From assembly GCA_002748735.1 (NCBI GenBank), contig PDTC01000016.1, positions 24,336 through 88,335 of the forward strand: a stretch of DNA of 64,000 nucleotides. Direction: 5' to 3'. Both the position numbers and the translations under genes were made by a program. The notes below the pieces were generated by a model. It worked only from the letters and a program-made list of their open reading frames with translations, had not been told where the DNA came from and made no database searches. The DNA is from Desulfobulbus propionicus (GTDB taxonomy: Bacteria > Desulfobacterota > Desulfobulbia > Desulfobulbales > Desulfobulbaceae). Below, in pieces: positions 35,349 to 45,355 of this stretch (the first letter of the stretch is position 1; every line of letters begins with the position of its first letter).

Positions 35349-37034
35349 ATGAAAGCTGAGCCAAGCAAAAAGACGAAGTTTATTTTCATCACTGGCGGGG
35401 TGTTGTCCTCTCTTGGCAAGGGCCTTGCCGGAGCGGCTATCGGCGCACTGCTTGAATGCCGGGGACTGAGCGTGACATTCCAGAAACTCGACCCGTACAT
35501 CAACGTCGATCCCGGCACCATGAACCCCTTTCAGCACGGCGAGGTGTACGTCACCAATGACGGCGCCGAGACCGATCTGGACATGGGCCATTATGAACGC
35601 TACACCAGCGCAGAGATGGCCCAGAAAAACAATTACACCTCCGGCCGTATCTATTACTCGGTAATCATGAAGGAACGACGCGGTGAGTATCTGGGGGGTA
35701 CGGTTCAGGTTATCCCGCACATCACTGATGAGATCAAGCAGGCGGTACTACAGCTGGATGGCACTGTCGATGTCGCCATCATCGAGATCGGCGGAACCAT
35801 AGGAGACATTGAGGGATTGCCGTTCGTCGAGGCAATCCGCCAGATCCGTGGAGATCTTGGCCGCGAGTATACACTTTTCATCCATCTGACACTCATGCCC
35901 TACATGAAGACTGCAGGAGAGGTCAAAACCAAACCAACGCAGCATTCGGTCAAAGAGCTGCTGGCATCGGGAATCCAACCCGATATTCTCATGTGCCGCA
36001 CTGAAATTCCCCTGGAAGAGGAGCTTAAACGCAAGGTAGCGTTGTTCTGCAACGTCGAACCCAGTTGCGTTATCACGGCCATCGACGCTGACAATATCTA
36101 CGAAGTTCCCCTTAACCTCCATCGAGAAAAGGTGGACGATCGGATCCTTGAAAAACTTGGTATATGGACCGGAGCACCCAATATCAAGGCGTGGGAAGAT
36201 CTGGTCTATAAAATCAAACATCCCAAAAAAGCGGTAACCATTGGTATTACTGGTAAATACGTAGACCTAAAAGAATCCTACAAAAGCCTGCACGAGGCAC
36301 TGGTTCACGGTGGCATTGCCAATGAGGCCAAGGTTCAACTTGAATATATCAGCGCTGACGACCTGGAAGAAGGAAAAATCCTGGAGCAGCTGGATACCTG
36401 TGACGGTATCCTCGTGCCAGGCGGCTTTGGCAGCCGCGGCATGGAAGGAAAAATTCGCGCGATTACCCATGCCAGGGAAAACCAGATCCCCTTTTTCGGC
36501 ATCTGCCTGGGGATGCAGCTCGCTGTAGTTGAATTTGCCCGTAACGTTGCCCAAATGGCAAATGCCGCACATGGGGAATCGCATCCCGATGCCCAGGAAC
36601 AGGTTATCTATCTGATGAAGGAGTGGTATGATTTCCGTACCGGCAAAACTGAGGTACGTGATGAAACCTCGGATATGGGAGGAACACTGCGGCTGGGTGC
36701 TTACCCCTGCAAACTGGCCAAAGGCTCACTCGCAGCTGCCGCCTACGCACAGGCCGAAATCAGTGAGCGCCACCGGCACCGATACGAGTTCAACAATGCG
36801 TACCGAAAACACCTGGAGCAGGCCGGAATACTGGTGAGTGGTGAATCACCGGATGGAGAGCTGGTGGAAATCATCGAGCTTCCCGGGCATCCCTGGTTCC
36901 TTGGTTGTCAATTTCATCCTGAATTCCAGTCCAAACCCATGAACCCCCATCCACTGTTCCGCGACTTTATCGCAGCAGCATTAGCCTTTCGTGAAAAGAC
37001 AGGTACAGGCGCCGTGCAGAAGGAGGCGATATGA
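35349..37034 (+). CDS. pyrG: CTP synthase
   Basis: A 561-residue enzyme that aminates UTP to CTP using glutamine and ATP. The synthase domain starts with [33 protein letters not shown] and has [38 protein letters not shown]. The class I glutamine amidotransferase domain has [13 protein letters not shown] (catalytic Cys) and the C-terminal HPEFQSKP catalytic His-Glu. It opens a four-gene operon with overlapping ends: kdsA starts inside its stop codon (ATGA at 37031-37034). Confidence 0.97.
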   Translation: MKAEPSKKTKFIFITGGVLSSLGKGLAGAAIGALLECRGLSVTFQKLDPYINVDPGTMNPFQHGEVYVTNDGAETDLDMGHYERYTSAEMAQKNNYTSGRIYYSVIMKERRGEYLGGTVQVIPHITDEIKQAVLQLDGTVDVAIIEIGGTIGDIEGLPFVEAIRQIRGDLGREYTLFIHLTLMPYMKTAGEVKTKPTQHSVKELLASGIQPDILMCRTEIPLEEELKRKVALFCNVEPSCVITAIDADNIYEVPLNLHREKVDDRILEKLGIWTGAPNIKAWEDLVYKIKHPKKAVTIGITGKYVDLKESYKSLHEALVHGGIANEAKVQLEYISADDLEEGKILEQLDTCDGILVPGGFGSRGMEGKIRAITHARENQIPFFGICLGMQLAVVEFARNVAQMANAAHGESHPDAQEQVIYLMKEWYDFRTGKTEVRDETSDMGGTLRLGAYPCKLAKGSLAAAAYAQAEISERHRHRYEFNNAYRKHLEQAGILVSGESPDGELVEIIELPGHPWFLGCQFHPEFQSKPMNPHPLFRDFIAAALAFREKTGTGAVQKEAI

Positions 37035-37873
37035 TACGGGTTGCGTTCACCGACACACCCGCAGGCGCTTTCGCAGTTGGTACCGGAGAGCCGCTGCTGT
37101 TGATCGCCGGCCCCTGTGTTCTGGAATCCTCGGACCTGGCCCGGGACATCGCCCTGGAGATGCAACAGATCTGCACACGCCTGGGGATAAACTACGTATT
37201 CAAGGCAAGTTATGACAAGGCCAACCGTACCAGCCTGGATGCTTTTCGGGGCCCTGGCGTAGAGAATGGTCTCCGTATACTTGGTCGCCTCAGGGAGGAG
37301 TACCGGCTACCGGTTCTCTCCGATATTCATGAACCGGCGCAAGCGGAGCTTGCCGCTGATATTCTTGATATCATCCAGATTCCAGCATTCCTCTGTCGCC
37401 AGACTGATCTGCTGATTGCGGCAGCCAAAACCGGTCGGGTGGTAAACGTCAAAAAGGGACAATTTCTCGCGCCGTGGGACATGAACAATGCTGTGGGTAA
37501 ACTGCGTGGCGCCGGATGTGAACGTATCCTCCTGACCGAACGCGGTGCCAGCTTTGGCTACAACAACCTGGTGGTGGATATGCGCTCCCTGCCCTTGCTG
37601 CGAGCCATGGGCTATCCAGTGGTGTTTGACGCGACCCACTCGGTCCAACTGCCTGGCGGCGCCGGGACCAGCAGTGGCGGGCAGCGGCAGTTCATTGCCC
37701 CCCTCACCAGAGCAGCCGTAGCTGTTGGCGTGGATGCGCTCTTTATGGAGGTCCATCCCGACCCGGATAAGGCCCTGTGTGACGGCCCCAACTCGATGCC
37801 ACTGGACCAGGTCGAACCACTGCTGAGGCAACTGTTGAAGATTCGCAGCGCCACTGCAGAGGTGCTGGTGTGA
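37031..37873 (+). CDS. kdsA: 3-deoxy-8-phosphooctulonate synthase
   Basis: A 280-residue KdsA that condenses arabinose-5-phosphate with phosphoenolpyruvate to Kdo-8-phosphate for the LPS core. The motifs are clear: [83 protein letters not shown] and [15 protein letters not shown]. It begins within the pyrG stop and ends within the kdsC start. Confidence 0.97.
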   Translation: MIRVAFTDTPAGAFAVGTGEPLLLIAGPCVLESSDLARDIALEMQQICTRLGINYVFKASYDKANRTSLDAFRGPGVENGLRILGRLREEYRLPVLSDIHEPAQAELAADILDIIQIPAFLCRQTDLLIAAAKTGRVVNVKKGQFLAPWDMNNAVGKLRGAGCERILLTERGASFGYNNLVVDMRSLPLLRAMGYPVVFDATHSVQLPGGAGTSSGGQRQFIAPLTRAAVAVGVDALFMEVHPDPDKALCDGPNSMPLDQVEPLLRQLLKIRSATAEVLV

Positions 37874-38508
37874 AAGGGACCTGCATGACCGGGAGTGCCA
37901 GCTATCCGTCAGACTGTGAACTCACTGAAGCGCTGCGGACCAGGGCCGAAGTACACAACCGCCCTGTGAAACGAAGCACAGCCTGGCAAGCAGCACTGCC
38001 CAAGGCAAAGAAGATCAGGCTGTTGCTGCTGGATGTTGACGGCGTCCTCACCGACGGCACCATCGTTTACACCGCTGATGGCGGTGAAGCGAAGGGATTC
38101 AACACCTTGGACGGCCTGGGGCTGCGGCTTCTTGCCGACAGCGGCGTCGAAACCGGCCTGATTACCGCCCGTACCTCTGCCATGGTTGCGCGACGAGCCG
38201 AAGATCTGCGAATGCGCTGGGTTTTCCAAGGAATTGATGACAAGCTGAAGACCTATGAACACCTCTTGCGTGAGACCGGATTGCGGCCGCTGCAAACCGC
38301 TTATATGGGCGATGACTGGATTGATCTGCCGCTCCTGAACAGGGTGGGGCTGGCAGTGGCACCTGCCAACAGCGTTGCCGAAGTACGCCAGCGCGTCGAT
38401 TATGTCAGTGAACGTCCCGGAGGTGCGGGAGCAGTACGTGAGTTATGCACCATGATCCTCGAAGCACAGGGTACCTATGCTGCACAACTGGCAAGGTTCA
38501 ACCGATGA
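37870..38508 (+). CDS. kdsC: 3-deoxy-D-manno-octulosonate 8-phosphate phosphatase (HAD-III)
   Basis: A 212-residue HAD enzyme. Motif 1 is [15 protein letters not shown]; the C-terminal acidic motif is [11 protein letters not shown]. It hydrolyses Kdo-8-phosphate to Kdo, the step after KdsA. The start is a GTG at 37870 overlapping the kdsA stop by 4 bases. An ATG at 37885 is an alternative. The N-terminal ~45 residues before the HAD domain are longer than in typical ~170-190 residue KdsC proteins. Confidence 0.93.
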   Translation: MKGTCMTGSASYPSDCELTEALRTRAEVHNRPVKRSTAWQAALPKAKKIRLLLLDVDGVLTDGTIVYTADGGEAKGFNTLDGLGLRLLADSGVETGLITARTSAMVARRAEDLRMRWVFQGIDDKLKTYEHLLRETGLRPLQTAYMGDDWIDLPLLNRVGLAVAPANSVAEVRQRVDYVSERPGGAGAVRELCTMILEAQGTYAAQLARFNR

Positions 38509-39065
38509 AGATCCGCAATCTGCTCTACCTGGTGCCGCTGCTGATCTTTGTTACCAGTCCGTTCTGGAAGCCCTCTGTTGCGGAGTTCCTCAAACCACGA
38601 GGAAGCAGCGCCACCGGCCCCGAAGAAGACTTCAGCGAGAACAAAAAAAACTTCAAAATGGAAACCGTTCATATCACCCTTTCCACTGGGGGGCGAACCG
38701 AATGGGAAGTTCATGCTGAACAAGCCCTTACAGGCAAGACGGATCGTGAGTTTACCATGCAGACGGTGAATGCTGTGTACACGGCCATCGATGGTACGAC
38801 AACACAGATCACCAGCAGAGAAGGTGAATATTTTATTGATAAACGGCATTTGATCCTCAAAGACGACGTCGTTATCTTAAAACCTCATTACCAGCAGGAA
38901 CTGCGCACCGATCTGCTCCATTACTATGATGTCGAAAAAATCGCGAAAAGCCCCGGTGAAGTACGGCTGAGGAGCCAAGGACTCTCCCTGGAAGCCGGCC
39001 GCATGGATTACGATCTCTCCAATGACGCCTATGACTTCAGCAACCGGGTGCGAGTAGACATATAG
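38505..39065 (+). CDS. lptC: LPS export system protein LptC
   Basis: A 186-residue single-span membrane protein: a short N-terminus, a transmembrane helix (LLYLVPLLIFVTSPFW), then a periplasmic OstA-like beta-jellyroll with repeated strands (EWEVHAEQALTGKTDRE, ITSREGEYFIDKRHLILKDDVVI, GLSLEAGRMDYDLSND). LptC passes LPS from LptBFG to LptA. The start ATG at 38505 overlaps the kdsC stop. lptA and lptB, which often follow, are not here; a gap and dapL come next. Confidence 0.88.
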   Translation: MKIRNLLYLVPLLIFVTSPFWKPSVAEFLKPRGSSATGPEEDFSENKKNFKMETVHITLSTGGRTEWEVHAEQALTGKTDREFTMQTVNAVYTAIDGTTTQITSREGEYFIDKRHLILKDDVVILKPHYQQELRTDLLHYYDVEKIAKSPGEVRLRSQGLSLEAGRMDYDLSNDAYDFSNRVRVDI

Positions 39066-39152
39066 GGTATGGCAAAGACTCTTTTTCGATGTATATGACA
39101 GCTACCTCAACCCTTAAAAATCACCAGCAAACAACAAGCAAACCGGAGTATC

Positions 39153-40373
39153 ATGCTGCGAATCAACGAGCACTACCTTAAACTGCAGACATCGTATCTC
39201 TTCGCAGATATCGCCAAAAGAGTGGCAGCCTTTCAGGAGGCCAACCCGGATCAGGAGGTGATAAAACTGGGAATTGGAGATGTCACCAATCCCCTGCCCC
39301 CTGCCTGCATCGAGGCCTTTCACCGGGGAGTTGACGAGATGGCCACCCATGAAGGTTTTCGTGGCTACGGGCCCGAGCAGGGATATGCGTTTTTACGTGA
39401 AGCCATTGCCGAAAACGACTTTCGCCGCCGGGGCGCAAAAGTGAATCCGGAGGAGATCTTCATCTCTGACGGAAGCAAGTGTGATACCGGTAATATCCAG
39501 GAGCTTTTTGCCCGGGATGTCCGGGTGGCCATCCCAGACCCTGTCTACCCTGTCTACCTGGACACCAATGTCATGGCCGGCCGGACCGGGAGCTTTGTCA
39601 ACGGTCGCTTTGAAGGGATTGTCTATCTGGACGGCACCCGTGACAACGGCTTTGTCCCGTCATTACCTGCTGAGCCTGTGGACCTGATCTACCTCTGTTT
39701 TCCCAATAACCCCACCGGCGCGACCATCACCCATGAGCAGCTCAAGGAATGGGTCGACTTTGCCAGAGAGCATCATGCCCTGATTCTCTACGATGCCGCC
39801 TATGAGGCCTTTATCCGTGAGGACAGCCTGCCACATTCGATCTTCGAGATAGAGGGGGCGCGAGAGGTCGCCATTGAATTCCGCAGCTTTTCCAAGAGCG
39901 CTGGATTTACCGGCACCCGCTGCGCGTACACCGTGGTGCCAAAGGAGTGCAAAGCCTTCGATGCTGCGGGTACCGCCCACGCCCTGCACGACCTGTGGAA
40001 CCGGCGTCACTGCACCAAGTTCAACGGGGTGAGCTATCCAGTACAGCGCGCGGCCGAAGCGGTCTACTCTGCACCAGGCAGACAGCAGTGCAGAGAACTC
40101 ATCGACGGCTACCTGGCCAATGCCCGTATCATCGGAGCCACCATGGATAAGCTCGGCTTTGCCTACACAGGAGGTGACAACTCTCCCTATATCTGGGTCT
40201 GGGGAGACCGCGACTCCTGGGAACTTTTCGACATGCTCCTCACCAGGGCCGGAGTCGTCTGCACTCCTGGTGCCGGCTTTGGTAGCTGTGGTCGTGGCTA
40301 TATTCGTTTTTCCGCCTTTAACGCAAGGGACAAGGTTATCCGCGCCATGGAGCGGATTGAACAGACTGTTTAA
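39153..40373 (+). CDS. dapL: LL-diaminopimelate aminotransferase
   Basis: A 406-residue PLP enzyme that converts tetrahydrodipicolinate directly to LL-diaminopimelate. The DapL features are clear: [24 protein letters not shown] at the N-terminus, [50 protein letters not shown] and the PLP lysine in [14 protein letters not shown]. It gives lysine and the peptidoglycan amino acid by the aminotransferase route, common in Desulfobacterota. It has its own 87-base upstream gap and is followed by the M48 peptidase gene. Confidence 0.97.
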   Translation: MLRINEHYLKLQTSYLFADIAKRVAAFQEANPDQEVIKLGIGDVTNPLPPACIEAFHRGVDEMATHEGFRGYGPEQGYAFLREAIAENDFRRRGAKVNPEEIFISDGSKCDTGNIQELFARDVRVAIPDPVYPVYLDTNVMAGRTGSFVNGRFEGIVYLDGTRDNGFVPSLPAEPVDLIYLCFPNNPTGATITHEQLKEWVDFAREHHALILYDAAYEAFIREDSLPHSIFEIEGAREVAIEFRSFSKSAGFTGTRCAYTVVPKECKAFDAAGTAHALHDLWNRRHCTKFNGVSYPVQRAAEAVYSAPGRQQCRELIDGYLANARIIGATMDKLGFAYTGGDNSPYIWVWGDRDSWELFDMLLTRAGVVCTPGAGFGSCGRGYIRFSAFNARDKVIRAMERIEQTV

Positions 40374-40412
40374 ATGAGGCGCCAACCTTTCACCGCCACC
40401 CAGGACTCAATC

Positions 40413-41222
40413 ATGAAAAGGTTTTTTTGTGCTGTTCTACTGTTAACACTCTCTGCCTGTGCCACCAGCCCCACCGGCAGATCACAGTTGATGCTGATCT
40501 CCCCGGAAATGGCCATAGAGATGTCAAACGAGGCCTATGTACAGACCCTCGCGCCTTTACAGAAAAACGGCAAGGTAGACGCTGACATCAAAGAGGTGGC
40601 AAGGGTCAGGGAGATTACCGGCAGGATCATTGCCCAGGCCATTGTGCTCTTTCCTGACAGTCAGGAATGGGAATGGTCGGTGAAGGTGATCGATGACCCG
40701 GAAACGGTGAACGCCTGGTGCATGGCTGGCGGGAAGATGGCCATTTATACGGGGCTTCTCGAAGAGATTGCTCCCACCGATGACGAACTTGCCCAGGTTA
40801 TGGGCCATGAAATTTCCCACGCACTTGCCAACCATACCGCAGAACGAATGTCTGTGGCCCTTGCCACCCAGGCTGGTCTGCTTGGCGTTTCTCTCGCAGC
40901 CGGTGACTCGGAATACGCCGGCCTGGCCGTGTCCGGTTCGGCACTGGCAGCGACGTTGGCTCTCAGCCTGCCCAACAGCCGCACCGCAGAGTCTGAGGCC
41001 GATGCCATGGGAATAGAACTTGCCGCCCGCGCCGGGTATAACCCCCAGGCAGCGGTGACACTTTGGGAGAAAATGGAAAAAAACAGTGATGGCGGCAGAC
41101 TCGAATTTCTTTCCACGCACCCCTCCCCTGCCAACCGCCAGGAGAAACTGCGGCAGCTCGCCACCGAGGTAATGCCCTACTATCAACAGAATATAGCAAG
41201 ACCAGTCTACCCCCTCAAATAA
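40413..41222 (+). CDS. M48-family metallopeptidase lipoprotein
   Basis: A 269-residue protein with a lipoprotein signal peptide ending in LSAC (lipidated Cys-16). The zinc site GHEISHALANH (HExxH) has the later glutamate in ESEADAMGIELAARAGYNP. The family includes LoiP/YcaL and BepA-like periplasmic chaperone-proteases that act on outer-membrane assembly. This enzyme should sit on the outer membrane, facing the periplasm, and degrade or help fold outer-membrane proteins. It starts at the ATG at 40413; an upstream in-frame ATG at 40374 overlapping the dapL stop would bury the signal peptide. Confidence 0.9.
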   Translation: MKRFFCAVLLLTLSACATSPTGRSQLMLISPEMAIEMSNEAYVQTLAPLQKNGKVDADIKEVARVREITGRIIAQAIVLFPDSQEWEWSVKVIDDPETVNAWCMAGGKMAIYTGLLEEIAPTDDELAQVMGHEISHALANHTAERMSVALATQAGLLGVSLAAGDSEYAGLAVSGSALAATLALSLPNSRTAESEADAMGIELAARAGYNPQAAVTLWEKMEKNSDGGRLEFLSTHPSPANRQEKLRQLATEVMPYYQQNIARPVYPLK

Positions 41223-41285
41223 CAACGTCTCCCGTGAGTGTCCACTGAGGGGCTATTTACAGCAACGCTTGCCAGCAGAAGACAG

Positions 41286-41738
41286 TCATCCAAGGAAAAA
41301 CAGTAAAAGGCGTAAAAAAAGAAAGGCGTAAAGGCCGGCAGCCACGTCGTCGAGCATAATCCCCAACCCTCCATGAATATGGGTATCCAGCCAGTTCACC
41401 GGAAAGGGTTTGAGGATATCAAAAAACCGGAACAAGAGGAAGCCGGCGATTACCGTTACAGGAGTGACGGGGGCAAGGGCCAGGGCAATCAACTGCCCCA
41501 CAATTTCGTCAATAACCACCAGGCCGGGATCACCACGATCTACGATTTTTTCCGCCGCCCCCGCTGCTGCGGTACCAAGGACCAGCAGTACAGCAGTGGA
41601 GATCAGATAAACCTGCGGACCAAGCCGTACCAGGGGCAGCCAGAGTAACACTCCGACCAGGGATCCCCAGGTTCCAGGTGCCTTGGGCAGATAGCCGCTG
41701 CCAGCTCCGGTAGCGATCAACATCAACAACCTGTCCAC
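41286..41738 (-). CDS. pgpA: Phosphatidylglycerophosphatase A
   Basis: A 150-residue inner-membrane enzyme that dephosphorylates phosphatidylglycerophosphate to phosphatidylglycerol. The family motifs GSGYLPKAPGTWGSL near the N-terminus and DEIVGQLIAL in the centre are present, with about four hydrophobic helices. It is the last gene of the def-fmt-larC-pgpA operon; larC ends 3 bases upstream. Confidence 0.9.
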   Translation of the reverse strand: MDRLLMLIATGAGSGYLPKAPGTWGSLVGVLLWLPLVRLGPQVYLISTAVLLVLGTAAAGAAEKIVDRGDPGLVVIDEIVGQLIALALAPVTPVTVIAGFLLFRFFDILKPFPVNWLDTHIHGGLGIMLDDVAAGLYAFLFLRLLLFFLG

Positions 41739-41741
41739 GGT

Positions 41742-42917
41742 TTACTCCTTCCGTCGATTATCTGCTGCACACAGAACATGCCGATAAACCTCCTGCAGCG
41801 AGAGGTTGTGGGTGCGGGCAATCTTTCTGCAGGCTTCATATTCCGGAGTTATCCGTTCGCCACCCCGGTCGGTGATGATACGTTTGGCCAGGACGGGGCC
41901 CCAGCGGGTGTCCACCATGACCGGCTCACGGGCCAGAGTTTGCCGCTGTTCCCGCCGGTAGCGAAGGCCAATGGCGCTGCTGTGCTCAAGCAGCAGGCTC
42001 CGTGCCGCCGGCCCCATCTCCGGAGTACAGATCACCCGGATGAGAAACCCTGGTCGCCCCTTCTTCATCTGCATTGGCACCAGGCAGGCATCCAGCACCG
42101 GCAGCTCCATAAGGCGATCACATACATCTGGCCAGTGTTCGGGGTGCAGATCATCAACATGGGTTTCGATCACCTCCACCTCGGGTGCCTCCTCGGTCGA
42201 CCGCTCTCTGCCCAGAAGGAGGCGCAGCAGATTTGGCCGATGATCAGCGCGCTCCATGGTGCCGGCACCGTATCCAGTACATTCGAGAATCATGGGCGGC
42301 AATGGTGCGGATTCAGCAAGTTCACGCACCAGGGCTGCCCCGGTGGGCGTCACCAGCTCCTGCTGCAACTCCACCCCGTAGACCGCCATCCCTTCCAGCA
42401 ACCTGCAGACTGCCGGACCGGGAAGAGGAATGTCGCCATGGGCGCAGTGTACCCAGCCTCCCGGCAAGGGCAGCGGAGAACAATACAGCCGTTCCACCCC
42501 CATATCCTTGAGCCCCGCAACTGTACCAACAATGTCGACAATGGCATCAAGGGCTCCAGCCTCATGGAAATGAACCTGCTCCATGGAGGTGCCATGCACC
42601 TGCGCCTCAGCTACTGCCAGCCGGGTGAAGACCGCCAGAGAACGCTGACGTACCTGATCGTCCAGGTCAGCAGTCTGGAGAATACGGCGGATATCAGCGA
42701 GGCAGCGATGGGGCAGGCGCTCACTGGTGTGCACCTGTACCCGGTGGCAATGAAAGCCTTTTTCCATCGTGGACTCGATCTCCAGCCGGAAACCTTCCAG
42801 GTGTAACCCGGCAAGCTGCTGTTCGAGACGTTCCCGGGAAAGACCTGCGTCCAGGAGTGCGCCGAGCAGCATATTGCCGCTGACACCGGAGAAACAGTCA
42901 AGATAGCCGGTACGCAT
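41742..42917 (-). CDS. larC: Nickel pincer cofactor biosynthesis protein LarC (single-frame form)
   Basis: A 391-residue protein beginning YLDCFSGVSGNMLLGALLDAGL. The motif HFHEAGALDAIVDIVGTV and the segment LEVIETHVDDLHPEHW are typical. LarC is a CTP-dependent nickel insertase that adds nickel to the pyridinium-dithiocarboxylate cofactor of lactate racemase and relatives. In Lactobacillus plantarum larC is two frames joined by a ribosomal frameshift; here it is one uninterrupted frame. larA, larB and larE are not in the window. The ATG overlaps the fmt stop by one base. Confidence 0.93.
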   Translation of the reverse strand: MRTGYLDCFSGVSGNMLLGALLDAGLSRERLEQQLAGLHLEGFRLEIESTMEKGFHCHRVQVHTSERLPHRCLADIRRILQTADLDDQVRQRSLAVFTRLAVAEAQVHGTSMEQVHFHEAGALDAIVDIVGTVAGLKDMGVERLYCSPLPLPGGWVHCAHGDIPLPGPAVCRLLEGMAVYGVELQQELVTPTGAALVRELAESAPLPPMILECTGYGAGTMERADHRPNLLRLLLGRERSTEEAPEVEVIETHVDDLHPEHWPDVCDRLMELPVLDACLVPMQMKKGRPGFLIRVICTPEMGPAARSLLLEHSSAIGLRYRREQRQTLAREPVMVDTRWGPVLAKRIITDRGGERITPEYEACRKIARTHNLSLQEVYRHVLCAADNRRKE

Positions 42918-43858
42918 CAGGAAAACCGGTCGCCTGGTCTGAGAGTGAGGCCGTTAAGGCAGTCAGCGATCGTCATGCGTCGACGTCCTGCCGCCTGGAT
43001 TTCCCGGACCAGCAGCGAGCCCTCACCCGTGCTGATCAAAAGCCCCCGATTATCGACACTGATAATGGTGCCAGGAGGCTGTGCTGAGATTTCCCGAACA
43101 TGGGCCGAGGTAAAAAGGCGAAACCTGGTCTCCTTCAGGAAGGTGAACGCCGAGGGCCAGGGGTCAAGGCCACGTATGAGGTTGTGGAGGGTGGCTGCCG
43201 GTGCATTCCAGTTGAGCCGTCCCGTCTCCTTGGCAAGCATGGGCGCGACCGTTGCCCGGCTGTCATCTTGGGGTACAGGCCGGAGCTCACCGGCAGCCAG
43301 GCGGTTAAGGGCATCATTAATCATGGCGCCACCCAGGGCGGCCAGCCGTTGGAAGACGCTGCCCGCTGTATCCTCGTCCGAGACCGGGATACTCTCCTGA
43401 AGGAGAATATCACCGGTATCCATACCCTCGTTCATCTGCATGAGCGTGAGGCCGGTCTGCCGTTCACCATTGATGATTGCCCACTGGATCGGGGCGGCTC
43501 CCCTGTATTTGGGGAGCAGGGAGCCATGGACGTTGAGCGCACCCAGGGGGGGCAGATCAAGCAGGCTGCCCGGCAGGATATGGCCATAGGCGACCACCAC
43601 CAGCAGATCAGGATGGAGGGATGCCAGCTCGTCCCGGAATTCTGGAGTCCTGATGGTTTGCGGCTGGAGTATGGAAAGACCGGCACCTTCTGCGAGCACC
43701 TTGACCGGCGGTTTTGCCAGCTTGCGTCCTCGCCCTTTGGGACGATCCGGCTGGCAGACAACCGCTGCCACCTGATGGGGACCATCAAGTAAGGCCTGCA
43801 GAGTGGGAACCGCAAAATCTGGCGTCCCCATGAAGACAATCCGCAGTGGCCCCTTCAT
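42917..43858 (-). CDS. fmt: Methionyl-tRNA formyltransferase
   Basis: A 313-residue enzyme that formylates initiator Met-tRNA using 10-formyl-tetrahydrofolate. Motifs: RIVFMGTPDFAVPTLQALL at the start, AYGHILPGSLLDLPPLGALNVHGSLLPKYRGAAPIQWAI (active-site region with the HGSLLP), and the C-terminal barrel. It overlaps def by 4 bases upstream and larC by 1 base downstream, so translation of the four genes is coupled. Confidence 0.96.
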   Translation of the reverse strand: MKGPLRIVFMGTPDFAVPTLQALLDGPHQVAAVVCQPDRPKGRGRKLAKPPVKVLAEGAGLSILQPQTIRTPEFRDELASLHPDLLVVVAYGHILPGSLLDLPPLGALNVHGSLLPKYRGAAPIQWAIINGERQTGLTLMQMNEGMDTGDILLQESIPVSDEDTAGSVFQRLAALGGAMINDALNRLAAGELRPVPQDDSRATVAPMLAKETGRLNWNAPAATLHNLIRGLDPWPSAFTFLKETRFRLFTSAHVREISAQPPGTIISVDNRGLLISTGEGSLLVREIQAAGRRRMTIADCLNGLTLRPGDRFS

Positions 43859-44364
43859 TGCCGCTCCCTGATGATTTTCTTCAGCTTTTTCTTGTACAAG
43901 GTACGCTTGAGGGGGCTGAGATGGTCAATAAACAAAATACCATTGAGATGATCGATCTCATGCTGGATGATGCGAGCCAGCCGGTCTTCGGCATCCAACT
44001 CCAGCGGTGTGCCATCGGCATTCTGGGCTGTGACGTGGATCTTCTGAAAACGTTTGACGCTGGCCATACAATCGATAACACTGAGGCAGCCTTCGGTATC
44101 CAGCTGACTACCGGTTCCCTCTGTGACCACAGGGTTGATAAACACCCTGAGATCAGGCTCCTGGTCATGATCTGACGGATCAACGACTATGATCTGACGG
44201 GCTATACCGATCTGATTAGCCGCCAGGCCGACACCCGGAGCGTCGTACATGGTTTCGGCCATGTCCTGGATTAGCGCGTGCAGCGCTTCGTCAAACTCGG
44301 TTACAGGCTCGGCCTTTTGCCGGAGCACGGGATGAGGATAAGTTATAATTTTCCTGAAAGCCAT
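43855..44364 (-). CDS. def: Peptide deformylase
   Basis: A 169-residue metalloenzyme that removes the formyl group of new proteins. All three motifs are present: GVGLAANQIG, EGCLSV and QHEIDHLNG (metal-binding Cys and HExxH type). It is the first gene of the def-fmt-larC-pgpA operon and diverges from the YkgJ-type gene with a 110-base gap. Confidence 0.97.
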   Translation of the reverse strand: MAFRKIITYPHPVLRQKAEPVTEFDEALHALIQDMAETMYDAPGVGLAANQIGIARQIIVVDPSDHDQEPDLRVFINPVVTEGTGSQLDTEGCLSVIDCMASVKRFQKIHVTAQNADGTPLELDAEDRLARIIQHEIDHLNGILFIDHLSPLKRTLYKKKLKKIIRERQ

Positions 44365-44474
44365 GATATGCTATGATACGAGTTGATCTGTCAGTGGTTA
44401 TCACTGATGAATAATCATTTTCACCCGGTCTGTAAAGCAAGGTACGCAGCTGTCCGAGGAAAGTACTGGACGAC

Positions 44475-45338
44475 ATGGAGCTGAAGAGGTCACTGTGTGC
44501 AAAGGGGATCGAGATGCTGGCCCAGCCGGTCATGCCTTTGGTCTCTATGGTACAGTTCTTCTATATTACCGGTCAGTTTGAGACAGTGGAAGAGGTGGTT
44601 GCCGAGCTGCCAGCACCCATAGAGACCAATCACGCCGTCTATCCTGACCCGGGCACACTGCTCACCCCTTATATGGACCTGCTCCATGGCCTCCACGGAA
44701 TTAAGGCCGGGCTGTCGCCGGAAGAGGTCATCGACGCTGAAGGCTTAGTGCTCGACTCAATGACGGCCACCAGCCTGTTGGTGGGCCAGCAGGTGCTGAC
44801 CCGAGAAATGGAGGCCATCAACTCTGCGCTCTGTGAACCATGCCATTGCACGCTCTGCTGTGTGGGACCGGAGGAGGAGATGGTTCAGGCCTTCTTCGAG
44901 ATTCCTTTGGAAGAACGAGAAGTTGAGCAGTTTCCTGTGGAACGGGTGGACACGGTAGTAACGAGAAGCTCTTCGGCCATGACCGAGCCGCCGGTGGAGG
45001 TTGATGGTACGCCATTCTACGAAAAAAGCACCCCTCTCTGTCTCCGGTTTGCAACCGGCTGGAGCCTGATACTGCCGCGCTCGACCAGGTGTCCGTCCCT
45101 GGAAATGAAGGGGCGCTGCAGCACCTACAGAGATCGGCCGCAGGTCTGTCGTCGACCGCAAATCTTTGTCTATCTGCTGGAGCCATACCTTGACGGAAAC
45201 AGCCGGAGAAAATGGCGGCAACGGAACAGTCTGCTGGCAATCACAGACTGCCCGTATGTCCGACTGCTGCGAGAAGAAATAGCTGCTTACGGGGCAGCCT
45301 GTGAACTGGAAACTGTCTTCACCTGTAACAAGGGCTAA
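44475..45338 (+). CDS. YkgJ-family cysteine-cluster protein
   Basis: A 287-residue cytoplasmic protein. The cysteine cluster CEPCHCTLCCVGPEEE (about 119-134) with later cysteines CPSLE, GRCSTYRDRPQVCRRPQIF matches the YkgJ/UPF0153 pattern, probably binding zinc or an iron-sulfur cluster. The first 110 residues are helical and not recognised. Its function is unknown. It precedes plsY by 18 bases and so may head the plsY-J-domain-pncA-pncB run. Confidence 0.85.
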   Translation: MELKRSLCAKGIEMLAQPVMPLVSMVQFFYITGQFETVEEVVAELPAPIETNHAVYPDPGTLLTPYMDLLHGLHGIKAGLSPEEVIDAEGLVLDSMTATSLLVGQQVLTREMEAINSALCEPCHCTLCCVGPEEEMVQAFFEIPLEEREVEQFPVERVDTVVTRSSSAMTEPPVEVDGTPFYEKSTPLCLRFATGWSLILPRSTRCPSLEMKGRCSTYRDRPQVCRRPQIFVYLLEPYLDGNSRRKWRQRNSLLAITDCPYVRLLREEIAAYGAACELETVFTCNKG

Positions 45339-45355
45339 GGAGTTGCCGCTGCACC

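Noticed and set aside
41778-42806. A 342-codon plus-strand open frame opposite larC
   Set aside because: The minus strand encodes a complete LarC with its motifs, so the plus-strand frame is a mirror of codon bias.
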